NCBI GenBank assembly: GCA_007125835.1
Contig: SLCJ01000392.1
Span: 1-25,662 of the forward strand
DNA length: 25,662 nucleotides
Direction: 5' to 3'
Source of the DNA: Verrucomicrobiales bacterium
GTDB lineage: Bacteria; Verrucomicrobiota; Verrucomicrobiia; Verrucomicrobiales; SLCJ01
Shown here in pieces: positions 1-6,056 of this stretch. Below the pieces are notes generated by a model, which was given only the letters and a program-made list of their open reading frames with translations, was not told the DNA's origin and made no database searches. Position 1 is the first letter of the stretch, and the number at the start of each line of letters is the position of its first letter. The translations under genes were made by a program, and so were the position numbers.

Positions 1-192
1 CTGCGGGAGGAAGGTGTGCGCTTCGAAGCGGTGCCCGGCGGTCTGCGCGTGGCCGCAGAATGTCTCCACTTCTTTGATGAACTAGTGGGGTTAGAGGAGT
101 TCGGTGGCGATGGTGTCGGCGAGGAGGCGTCCTTTCCGGGTGAGGGCGAGGTGGGTTTGGCGGATGTGGGCCAGATTTTGCTCGAGGAGTGA
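1..192 (+). CDS. 3' end of an unidentified gene (runs in from left edge)
   Basis: Frame 1 is open from the first base to a TGA at 190-192. Its first 28 codons look protein-like: a charged start (LREEGVRFEAV), a PGGLRV turn, then HFFDEL. The other two plus frames read as arginine/cysteine-rich noise and stop before 91. The PGGLRV-to-HFF layout faintly recalls the C-terminal end of class V (PLP) aminotransferases, but this is too short to claim. The last 100 bases overlap the 3' end of the convergent hemW gene, so the true reading frame could instead end nearer base 90 if there is an error or a frameshift. Confidence 0.3.
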   Translation: MREEGVRFEAVPGGLRVAAECLHFFDELVGLEEFGGDGVGEEASFPGEGEVGLADVGQILLEE

Positions 193-1221
193 TTGGACGG
201 TGGGGTTGTGGGGGCCGCCGACCATTTCGAGGGCGATGCCCTGGCTTGTTCTGAGAGCGAGGGCGAGGCGTTCGGTTCGCCAGTCGTTGTCGGTGAGGGT
301 TTCTGCGGAGCCGCGGGCATGGTGGAATGATTCGACGGCTTCGATATAGCGGGTGGTGTCGGGGATGTTGGTCCAGCGCTGGCGGTGGATGGTGGAGACG
401 GCGCTGGGACCGAGTCCGAGGTAGGAGGAGCCCTTCCAGTAGGCGCTGTTGTGTTGCGAGGCGTGTCCTGGTCTGGCGTAGTTGGAGATTTCGTAATGAT
501 GGTAGCCTTTGGCCGGGATTTTTTCGGCGGCGAGGAGGAAGAAGGGGGCGTCGGCGTCGGGATCCTGGTGGAATTCGCCGCGTTCGAAGCGCTGCATGAA
601 TTCGGTGTCTTCCTCGTAGGTGAGGTTGTAGGTCGAGATGTGGTCGGGCTGGAGATCGAGGGTGGTGTCGATATCGTCGCGCCACTGGTCGATGGTTTGG
701 CCGGGTAGGGCGAACATGAGGTCGATGCCGAGTGAGGGAAAGCCGCTCTGGCGTGCGAGTTCGAATGATTCGCGTGCACCTTCCGGTGTGTGGTCGCGAC
801 CGAGCAACTGGAGGAATTGAGAATTCCAGGATTGGACGCCGAGGCTGAGGCGTGTGGCCCCGTGCGTGCGGAGAATCTCAAGTTTGGCCCTGTCAAAGGT
901 TTTCGGGTTGGCTTCAAACGTCCATTCTCTGACATTGGAGAGCGGGAGCGTCTGGTGGAGGCCGTCGAGGAGAAGTTCGAGGTGGGTGTGGGAGAGGAGG
1001 GTTGGTGTGCCGCCGCCGAAAAAAACGGTTTCGATATCCAGCGGGATGGTGGCGGCAGCGTGGTGGGCCTCGGCGACGAGGGCGGCGATGAATCTTTTCC
1101 GGTCCGTTGCGCCGGGGGTGTGCTTGTAGAATCCACAGTAGGGGCAGATTCGGTGGCAGAAGGGAATGTGGACGTAGAGGTGGCGCACAGGCTCCCTGTC
1201 CGCTGGCGGGACTTGAATCAT
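91..1221 (-). CDS. hemW: HemW-like radical SAM heme chaperone
   Basis: 376 aa, full length for the family. The N-terminus carries the radical SAM cluster motif C22-x3-C26-x2-C29 followed by G-F (CHRICPYCGF). The CxF ending separates HemW from true oxygen-independent coproporphyrinogen oxidase HemN, which has CxC. The SAM-binding FFGGGTPTLL follows. An HNxxYW motif (HNSAYWKGSSYLGLGPSA), linked to heme binding in HemW, lies in the C-terminal half. The expected role is insertion of heme into target proteins such as respiratory enzymes, in the cytoplasm or at the membrane. The gene is divergent from the prenyl synthase gene, with only about 70 bases between the two starts. The chosen ATG lies 20 residues before the cluster motif, which is normal. 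The older annotation would be 'coproporphyrinogen III oxidase-like'. Confidence 0.93.
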   Translation of the reverse strand: MIQVPPADREPVRHLYVHIPFCHRICPYCGFYKHTPGATDRKRFIAALVAEAHHAAATIPLDIETVFFGGGTPTLLSHTHLELLLDGLHQTLPLSNVREWTFEANPKTFDRAKLEILRTHGATRLSLGVQSWNSQFLQLLGRDHTPEGARESFELARQSGFPSLGIDLMFALPGQTIDQWRDDIDTTLDLQPDHISTYNLTYEEDTEFMQRFERGEFHQDPDADAPFFLLAAEKIPAKGYHHYEISNYARPGHASQHNSAYWKGSSYLGLGPSAVSTIHRQRWTNIPDTTRYIEAVESFHHARGSAETLTDNDWRTERLALALRTSQGIALEMVGGPHNPTVQSLLEQNLAHIRQTHLALTRKGRLLADTIATELL

Positions 1222-1257
1222 CGGCGATACTGAAGCATGGTCGGCGGATCATGCAAT

Positions 1258-1279
1258 AGCCCGGGTGGCGGCCCGGGTT
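1258..1279 (+). promoter_or_regulatory. GC hairpin in the hemW/prenyl-synthase divergent spacer
   Basis: CCCGGG at 1260-1265 and CCCGGG at 1272-1277 flank a 6-base spacer, and the stem extends by an A-T and a G-T pair to about 8 bp. It sits 14 bases upstream of the ATG preferred for the synthase (1294). There is no T-run, so it is not a classic terminator. It may act in the 5' leader or be an operator for the divergent pair; this is inference. Confidence 0.35.
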
Positions 1280-1293
1280 CTTCATTTCTGCTC

Positions 1294-2241
1294 ATGGAAC
1301 CGGCATTATTGCGAGGAGTGGCGCGGACGTTTGCGCTGAGTTTACAGGTGCTTCCGAAGGCGGTTCGCCCGGAGGTGGCGCTGGCGTATGTGTGGGCGCG
1401 GTTGTCGGACACGTTGGCGGATGACGTGGGGCTGCCGGCGGCGGAGGCGGTGGGGTTGATTCGCGAGATTGAGGCGTGGCATGGTTCGGATGGTGAAGTA
1501 GGTGGTCCGTTGGCGGCGCGAATCGCGCGGGTCGGCGGGAATGTGGCCCGACCCGCCGAGCGTGAACTGCTCGCAAGGACGGGGGAGTGGATGGAGCGCA
1601 CGCGGGGTTTGGATGAGGGGGCGAGGCGCAGGATGCGGGATGTGTTGCGAGTGATTTTTTCGGGTCAGTGTTTCGATCTTGAGTTCTTCCGACTGTCCGG
1701 GGGCAGGGTTTTGGCGAATCCGGATGCGCTGCTCGATTATGCCTGGCGCGTGGCGGGGTGTGTGGGGGAGTATTGGACGGCGGTGCTTGCGGCTCGCGCG
1801 CCGGGTGCATTTGGGATGGGTGCCGGGAAGCTGGCCTTGCTTGGGCGCGAGTATGGGATCGGCCTGCAGCTTGTGAATATCCTGCGCGACGCACCGGAGG
1901 ACTGGCGCGCGGGGCGGTGTTACCTGCCGGGGCGAGGGGAGGGGGACTGGCCGGAGGACATGGAGGAACTGCATCGACGCATGGGTGACTGGGTGGACCG
2001 CTGTAGGCGGGGGCTGGCCAGCGGGGTGGAGTATGCGCGTGCGGTTCGCGGGTGGCGGGTGCGTGTGGCGAGTGGGTTGCCGGTGGCGCTTGCGTTGCCG
2101 ACGCTTGATCGGGTGGCGAAGGCCTCGCTGGAGGAATGGATGGGGGGTGTGCGAATTGCGAAGCGCGATGTGCGGCGGGCGGGGTTCCGGGTGCTTGCCG
2201 GGCGATGGAAATGGGCCGAAGAGATGTGTCGGGGTTTTTGA
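1294..2241 (+). CDS. Squalene/phytoene synthase-family protein
   Basis: 315 aa from the ATG at 1294. Trans-isoprenyl diphosphate synthases of this family condense two prenyl diphosphates head to head, using Mg2+ bound by two aspartate-rich motifs. Both motifs are visible: DTLAD at about residues 39-43 in the context YVWARLSDTLADD, and NILRDAPEDWRAGRCYLP with D199, E202 and D203. The family cannot be split into squalene, presqualene or phytoene synthase from sequence reading alone. The usual hpnC-hpnD-hpnE hopanoid trio and carotenoid genes are absent here, so the product is open. An in-frame ATG at 1237 would add 19 Gly/Ser/Pro-rich residues and read through the GC hairpin; the 1294 start matches where family homology begins (LLRGVARTFALSLQVLP). 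There is no clear Shine-Dalgarno. Confidence 0.88.
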   Translation: MEPALLRGVARTFALSLQVLPKAVRPEVALAYVWARLSDTLADDVGLPAAEAVGLIREIEAWHGSDGEVGGPLAARIARVGGNVARPAERELLARTGEWMERTRGLDEGARRRMRDVLRVIFSGQCFDLEFFRLSGGRVLANPDALLDYAWRVAGCVGEYWTAVLAARAPGAFGMGAGKLALLGREYGIGLQLVNILRDAPEDWRAGRCYLPGRGEGDWPEDMEELHRRMGDWVDRCRRGLASGVEYARAVRGWRVRVASGLPVALALPTLDRVAKASLEEWMGGVRIAKRDVRRAGFRVLAGRWKWAEEMCRGF

Positions 2242-2306
2242 TGCGAGGATCGTCTTGGGATGCAGGCGGCTGTTGCAAAGCGAAGCTTCGGGGATACAGT
2301 CGCGGC

Positions 2307-2717
2307 ATGGTCGAGATCACGATGAAATACGAAGGGGACCTGCGTATCCGTGCGGTGCATGGTCCGTCGGGTGAGACGCTTGCCACGGATGCCCCGGTTG
2401 ACAACGAGGGGAGGGGCGAGAGTTTTTCCCCTACTGATTTGGTGGCGACGGCTCTGGGGTCGTGCATGGTGACGATTATGGGCATAGTGGCCCGGCGCCA
2501 TGGCCTTGCGATCGAGGGCACGACGGTGCGTGTGGGCAAGGAGATGTCGACCGAAACGCCACGGCGGATCGCCCGCTTGGAGACGGAAATTCGCGTGCCT
2601 TTGCCCGGGGAAGGAGAGCATGTGGCCTTGTTGGAGCGCGCGGCGCTGACGTGCCCCGTGCACCACAGCTTGCATCCGGAAATTGACAAGCCGCTGCGTT
2701 TTGTGTGGGAGGGGTGA
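2307..2717 (+). CDS. OsmC/Ohr-family protein
   Basis: 136 aa from the ATG at 2307. The family reduces organic hydroperoxides with a cysteine pair. Both cysteines are present: C53 in ALGSCMVTIMGIVARRHG and C116 in LTCPVHHSLHPEI. The order of motifs (ESFSPTDLVATALGSC early, CPVHHSL late) and the length match the short YhfA/OsmC-like branch. Longer in-frame starts upstream (from 2136) overlap the previous gene and encode cysteine-rich non-homologous sequence, so they are rejected. A GC-rich hairpin follows its stop. The physiological substrate cannot be read from sequence. The location before queF and pth suggests only a housekeeping neighbourhood. Confidence 0.88.
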   Translation: MVEITMKYEGDLRIRAVHGPSGETLATDAPVDNEGRGESFSPTDLVATALGSCMVTIMGIVARRHGLAIEGTTVRVGKEMSTETPRRIARLETEIRVPLPGEGEHVALLERAALTCPVHHSLHPEIDKPLRFVWEG

Positions 2718-2725
2718 ATTCGGGC

Positions 2726-2742
2726 GGGCCGGGGCCCGGCCT
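2726..2742 (+). terminator. GC-rich hairpin between the OsmC gene and queF
   Basis: GGCCGG (2727-2732) and CCGGCC (2736-2741) can form a 6-bp stem with a 3-base loop, plus a G-T pair outside. It lies 9 bases after the OsmC-family stop. There is no T-run after it, so termination or attenuation is only possible. Confidence 0.3.
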
Positions 2743-2759
2743 CAGCTAAGGAAACCCCT

Positions 2760-2781
2760 ATGAAAGAGCGATGAAAGAGCG
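2760..2781 (+). repeat. 11-bp tandem duplication over the queF start
   Basis: ATGAAAGAGCG occurs twice head to tail (2760-2770 and 2771-2781). The first copy reads ATG AAA GAG CGA TGA, a four-codon ORF (MKER) whose TGA overlaps the second ATG. The best Shine-Dalgarno (AAGGA, 2748-2752) is spaced for the first ATG. The gene's open frame begins at the second. Confidence 0.8.
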
Positions 2782-3262
2782 TGATGAAGTGAGTGCGGTG
2801 GAGACGGACAAAGGTGCCCGTCGCGGCGAGGTGTCACTTCTCGGTAGATCCGAGACGCGGTTGCCTGCCTCTCCGGAAGAGGCCCGGATCGAGGTGTTTG
2901 CGAATCGCACGCCGGCGAGGCGTTACCGGGTGACTCTCGACTGCTGCGAGTTCACCTCGCTGTGCCCCGTTACCGGGCAGCCGGACATGGCGAGAATACG
3001 CATTTGTTACGAGCCCGCAGAGACATGCGTGGAGACGAAGTCGGTGAAGTTTTACTTGGCATCTTTCCGCAATACGGAGGCATTCAATGAGGACGTGGTG
3101 AACCGGATTCTGGACGATCTTGTGGCGGCATGCGCGCCGCGTGCGATGGTGGTGCGCGGGGATTTTGGCTCCCGTGGTGGGATCCGCCTGACCTGCCAGG
3201 CTGCGTGGCCGGAAGAATGTGCACTGGCGGGGATGTGGGAGGGGGGCTGTTCCGCAGGGTGA
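2771..3262 (+). CDS. queF: NADPH-dependent 7-cyano-7-deazaguanine reductase (QueF, type I)
   Basis: 163 aa, the size of single-domain QueF. It reduces the nitrile preQ0 to the amine preQ1 in queuosine biosynthesis, with a covalent thioimide on a cysteine. The diagnostic stretch LDCCEFTSLCPVTGQPD gives the catalytic C65 and proton donor D72. ETKSVKFYLASFRN gives the substrate-binding glutamate (E88) and the QueF motif. MVVRGDFGSRGGIRLTC is the usual C-terminal signature. No other queuosine genes are nearby. The start codon is duplicated by an 11-bp tandem repeat, so initiation may involve reinitiation after a four-codon ORF. I saw no convincing preQ1 riboswitch in the leader. Three bases separate its stop from the pth start, so they are probably co-transcribed. 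Confidence 0.95.
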   Translation: MKERDEVSAVETDKGARRGEVSLLGRSETRLPASPEEARIEVFANRTPARRYRVTLDCCEFTSLCPVTGQPDMARIRICYEPAETCVETKSVKFYLASFRNTEAFNEDVVNRILDDLVAACAPRAMVVRGDFGSRGGIRLTCQAAWPEECALAGMWEGGCSAG

Positions 3263-3265
3263 GTC

Positions 3266-3940
3266 ATGGAAAGTGGGGATCAGAGAGCGGAGGTGTTGCC
3301 GAGGTTGATTGTCGGTCTGGGGAATCCCGGCCGAAAGTATGCCAACACGCGGCACAACATTGGCTTCTTGGTGGCGGATGCGTGTGCGGCGTCGCTTGGA
3401 GCGCGGTTTGCGCCGGACAAGAGGCGACGGGGCGAGGTGGCGGGGTCGGCGTCGGACGGGGTGTGGCTACTCAAGCCGCAGACCTTCATGAACCTGAGCG
3501 GGGAGAGTGTGGGGGCAATGGCCCGCTTTTTGAAAGTGGAGCCGGCTGAGGTGCTCGTGGTGTTGGATGATCTTGATCTGCCGTGGGGGACGCTGCGGTT
3601 GCGCCCCAAGGGATCCGCAGGCGGGCATAATGGACTGAAGTCGATCATTGCCCATTTGGGGACGGATGCGTTTCCGCGACTGCGGATTGGCGTCGGGCGT
3701 CCGGAGGGGCGCGGCGGCGTGGTGGGACACGTTTTGGGAAAATTTGACTCTCGTGAACAGTCCGTGCTTGATGTTTTGATTTCCCGTGCGAAAGATTGCG
3801 TCTTCGCAGCCGTCCGTTCCGGACTGCCCGCCGCCATGAACGTCTTCAACCAGAAGCCGCAGGCATCCGGGCAGGAAACCGGGGAGGGCGGCGATCGCCC
3901 CAAGGGCCATCCCCCGCAAACGAATCCATCTATAAAATGA
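3266..3940 (+). CDS. pth: Peptidyl-tRNA hydrolase
   Basis: 224 aa. It cleaves the ester bond of prematurely released peptidyl-tRNA and recycles tRNA. Family signatures are intact: LIVGLGNPGRKYANTRHNIG with N20 and catalytic H30, KPQTFMNLSG, VVLDDLDLPWG with the aspartate equivalent to the catalytic Asp (about D101), and GSAGGHNGLKSI. The core ends near residue 195. The last 30 residues (QASGQETGEGG and on) are a low-complexity tail longer than in E. coli. Its TGA overlaps the rpsF ATG by four bases (ATGA), which implies translational coupling. The pth-rpsF pairing is common in bacteria. Confidence 0.96.
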   Translation: MESGDQRAEVLPRLIVGLGNPGRKYANTRHNIGFLVADACAASLGARFAPDKRRRGEVAGSASDGVWLLKPQTFMNLSGESVGAMARFLKVEPAEVLVVLDDLDLPWGTLRLRPKGSAGGHNGLKSIIAHLGTDAFPRLRIGVGRPEGRGGVVGHVLGKFDSREQSVLDVLISRAKDCVFAAVRSGLPAAMNVFNQKPQASGQETGEGGDRPKGHPPQTNPSIK

Positions 3941-4224
3941 AACGCCGTTACGAAGGAATCATCGTCCTCAACACCAAAGGAAAGGAAGAAACACCGGAAG
4001 CTCTGTTCGAGGCTGTGAGCCGAGAACTCGAGGAGGAGGGGGCCATGATTGGCGATGTCGAGCATCTCGGGCGCCGTGAGTTTGCTTACAACGCCCGTCA
4101 TCTTGAGGCCGGGCATTACGTGAAATTCGGATTTGAGGCGGACCCCGGTGTGGTGGCTTCGGCGCGTGTGCGGCTGAAGCTCAACGAAACCGTGTTCCTG
4201 CAGCATTACCAGCGCCTGTCCTGA
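3937..4224 (+). CDS. rpsF: 30S ribosomal protein S6
   Basis: 95 aa from the ATG at 3937. The N-terminus MKRRYEGIIVLNTKG, the middle GRREFAYNARHLEAGHYVKFGFEA and the end LKLNETVFLQHYQRLS match S6, which binds 16S rRNA together with S18 in the platform of the small subunit. The protein stops right after the ferredoxin-like fold; there is no acidic C-terminal extension such as the E. coli one. The usual partners ssb, rpsR and rplI do not follow. Instead a structured spacer leads to a protease gene and rimK. A longer in-frame start within pth (3796) is rejected because it encodes unrelated residues. Confidence 0.95.
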   Translation: MKRRYEGIIVLNTKGKEETPEALFEAVSRELEEEGAMIGDVEHLGRREFAYNARHLEAGHYVKFGFEADPGVVASARVRLKLNETVFLQHYQRLS

Positions 4225-4304
4225 GCCGATCGGCCCGTCGGAGCGGAAAGTGCAAGAGTGTGCCTTCCGAGCCGACGTGATGATTCGGGCCGTGTTCACG
4301 GGCC
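4225..4304 (+). other. Structured intergenic RNA candidate between rpsF and rimB
   Basis: Three elements follow the rpsF stop. The perfect palindrome GCCGATCGGC lies at 4225-4234. A 42-base hairpin at 4236-4277 has CGTCGG/CCGACG (6 bp), a tandem AG/AG mismatch, CGGAA/TTCCG (5 bp), one A-C mismatch, GTGCA/TGTGC (5 bp with G-T pairs) and the four-base loop AGAG. A second hairpin at about 4288-4304 has CCGT and ACGG around GTTC, with a bulged G. No T-run follows, so this does not look like a simple terminator. It may be a leader element, a processing site or a protein-binding site for the downstream pair. Confidence 0.5.
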
Positions 4305-4356
4305 GCTGTCTCGATCCGGGTGGTTGTGGGTGGATTACGAGGAACTGAGCCGAGCC

Positions 4357-4902
4357 ATGTCGAACCTTACGATTGCCACGCTGGAGCATCGGCCCTCGGG
4401 AGAGGTGGCCTCTCTTTGGGCCAAACGCGGATCTCGAGACCGGGCGGTGGTGGTGGGGCAGAGCGAGTGGGTGTCGTTTCCTGATCTCGGGATCATGGCG
4501 ATTGATGCGAAGGTGGATACAGGTGCCCGAACTTCGGTATTGCATGCCGAGGATATCGAGCTGGTGGATGGCGATGAGGGCGTCATTGTCAAATTCCTCT
4601 GCCATCCGCTTATCGATGATCTGGCATTCGAGGTGCGCTGTGAGGCCCCGCTATGGGACCAGCGTGAGGTGCGCAGTTCCAATGGCGAGGTGGAGGAGCG
4701 CCCGTTCATCATGCAGCGGGTATGCCATGGTGATTTGTCCTGGGAGATCGAGCTGAGCCTGACCAGTCGGCGGGCGATGCGTCACCGGATGTTGTTGGGT
4801 CGCGGGGCCCTGCGGCGGCGCTTTCTGGTCGAACCGTCGCGGCGTCATCTGCTGGGCCGCCTCGATCCCGAAGAACTTTATCCCGGTTACCATTCCCCCT
4901 GA
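4357..4902 (+). CDS. rimB: Retropepsin-like protease of the RimB/COG4067 family
   Basis: 181 aa from the ATG at 4357. The family (often named 'ATP-dependent zinc protease' or RimK-associated protease) has an aspartic-protease-like fold. The signature here is VDTGARTSVLHAEDIE, with D54-T-G-A and S60. Other family marks are ERPFIMQRV, EIELSLTSRR and HRMLLGRGAL near the C-terminus. In pseudomonads a member called RimB works with RimK on ribosomal protein S6; assigning that name here rests on family plus gene order. It starts 132 bases after rpsF and ends 5 bases before rimK, so it is clearly coupled to rimK. An upstream in-frame start at 4258 would translate through the hairpins and is unlikely. 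Confidence 0.85.
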   Translation: MSNLTIATLEHRPSGEVASLWAKRGSRDRAVVVGQSEWVSFPDLGIMAIDAKVDTGARTSVLHAEDIELVDGDEGVIVKFLCHPLIDDLAFEVRCEAPLWDQREVRSSNGEVEERPFIMQRVCHGDLSWEIELSLTSRRAMRHRMLLGRGALRRRFLVEPSRRHLLGRLDPEELYPGYHSP

Positions 4903-4907
4903 GAGAC

Positions 4908-5813
4908 ATGAAAATCGCCGTACTGAGCCGCAGCCGATCCATATATTCCACCAACAGCCTGGTCGAGGCGGCGATCCGCCAAGGCCACGAGGTGGACGTG
5001 GTGGACTACGCTACGTGTTACATGAGCATCACGGCACATGATCCGAAGGTGTATGCCGACGGGCGCGAGCTGCCGAGGTATGATGCGGTGATTCCCCGAA
5101 TCGGGGCTTCGCATACCTTTTTCGGCACTGCTGTGGTGAGGCAGTTTGAAATGATGGGGACGTATTCGCTGAATGAGTCGGTGGCGATCTCGCGCTCCCG
5201 TGACAAGCTCAGGAGCCTCCAGCTGATGGCGCGTCGTGGAATCGGAATGCCAGTGACGGCGTTCGCAAACAACATCGGCGTTACTGAGAATTTGATTGAC
5301 ATCGTCGGCGGGGCTCCGCTTGTGGTGAAGCTTCTGCAGGGGACCCAGGGCCTTGGTGTCGTGCTTGCCGAGACCAAGAAGGCGGCGGAGAGCGTGATCG
5401 ACGCCTTCACCGGCCTGCGTGCGAACATTCTGGTGCAGGAATACATCCGTGAGTCCAAAGGGTCCGACATCCGCTGTTTGGTGGTGGGGGACAAGGTGGT
5501 TGCGGCGATGCGACGGGTGGCGGTGGATGGGGATTTTCGCGCCAATCTGCACCGCGGGGCGACGGCGGAGAAGGTGAAGCTCACGCCGGAGGAACGTTCG
5601 GTTGCGAAGCGGGCGGCGCGCGTGATGGGGTTGAATTTGGCCGGGGTGGATCTGCTGCGGTCGAATCACGGGCCTGTGGTGATCGAAGTGAATTCTTCTC
5701 CCGGCCTGGAGGGGGTCGAGCGCACAACCGGGATCGATGTGGCCGGCAAGATCATTTCCTATTTGGAAGGCCGGGTGGGCAGTGCCAGCACGCGCACCAA
5801 AGGTAAGGGGTGA
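4908..5813 (+). CDS. rimK: Ribosomal protein S6--L-glutamate ligase RimK
   Basis: 301 aa, the normal size. This ATP-grasp enzyme adds glutamate residues to the C-terminus of ribosomal protein S6. Nearly the whole C-terminal half follows E. coli RimK: SDIRCLVVGDKVVAAMRR, GDFRANLHRGATAEKV, NLAGVDLLRSN, VIEVNSSPGLEGVERTTG and IDVAGKII. The N-terminal domain begins KIAVLSRSRSIYSTNSLVEA. The ATP-grasp lid and nucleotide-binding lysine region is LVVKLLQGTQGLGVVLAET. Having rpsF two genes upstream makes S6 the natural substrate. The TGA stop forms one arm of an inverted repeat with the stop of the convergent remnant. Confidence 0.95.
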   Translation: MKIAVLSRSRSIYSTNSLVEAAIRQGHEVDVVDYATCYMSITAHDPKVYADGRELPRYDAVIPRIGASHTFFGTAVVRQFEMMGTYSLNESVAISRSRDKLRSLQLMARRGIGMPVTAFANNIGVTENLIDIVGGAPLVVKLLQGTQGLGVVLAETKKAAESVIDAFTGLRANILVQEYIRESKGSDIRCLVVGDKVVAAMRRVAVDGDFRANLHRGATAEKVKLTPEERSVAKRAARVMGLNLAGVDLLRSNHGPVVIEVNSSPGLEGVERTTGIDVAGKIISYLEGRVGSASTRTKGKG

Positions 5814-5831
5814 TCCTTGGGTAGGGGATCA
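5811..5831. terminator. Inverted repeat joining two convergent stop codons
   Basis: TGATCC (5811-5816) and GGATCA (5826-5831) are perfect arms around a 9-base loop. The first three bases are the rimK stop. The last three, read on the minus strand, are the stop of the ferric-reductase-like remnant. It may serve as a bidirectional end structure but has no T-run. Confidence 0.3.
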
Positions 5832-6056
5832 GCGGATTGAGAAATCCTCCATGATCACCTGTTTGTAAACGAAGGCGGCCAGGCCGACTGCCACCCAGAA
5901 TCCGTGCCAGGCGGCGAGCAAGGGGAAGCGGGTGATTTCGCCTCCGGCAATCCAGGCGTGGACGACGACAAGGACAAGGAGCAGGCCGAAAGAATCGTGT
6001 GTTCTTTTCCAGCGGCGGTAGGGGGCACCTTCTACGCCAGCGCTGGAACCGACCCA
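5829..6056 (-). pseudogene. Remnant of a ferric-reductase-like membrane protein
   Basis: The frame ending at TGA 5831-5829 is open back to a TAA at 6059-6057 and has no ATG, GTG or TTG before the first membrane segment. The residues are clearly membrane-protein-like: YRRWKRTHDSFG, then helix LLLVLVVVHAWIAG, a short loop GEITRFP, then helix LLAAWHGFWVAVGLAAFVY and the end KQVIMEDFSIR. The W-K-x-T-H...H-A pattern fits the last two helices of ferric-reductase/NOX-type transmembrane domains, with the heme-ligand-like histidine in VVVHA. The N-terminal helices and any FAD/NAD domain are missing. The upstream photolyase gene overlaps its 5' side. An alternative frame from an ATG at 6057 is arginine/proline-rich noise. 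A short functional subunit cannot be fully excluded. Confidence 0.45.

Noticed and set aside
1292..2689. Minus-strand ORF of 465 codons across the prenyl synthase and OsmC genes
   Set aside because: Pro/Arg/His/Ser-rich translation typical of antisense GC-rich DNA; both plus genes have catalytic motifs.
2718..2770. preQ1 riboswitch upstream of queF
   Set aside because: The leader has a GC hairpin but lacks the preQ1 class I pattern (C-rich loop with an A-rich tail pairing back), and the remaining sequence is too short for the larger classes.
3280..4605. Minus-strand ORF of 441 codons across pth, rpsF and rimB
   Set aside because: Overlaps three well-identified plus genes and shows no recognisable domain.
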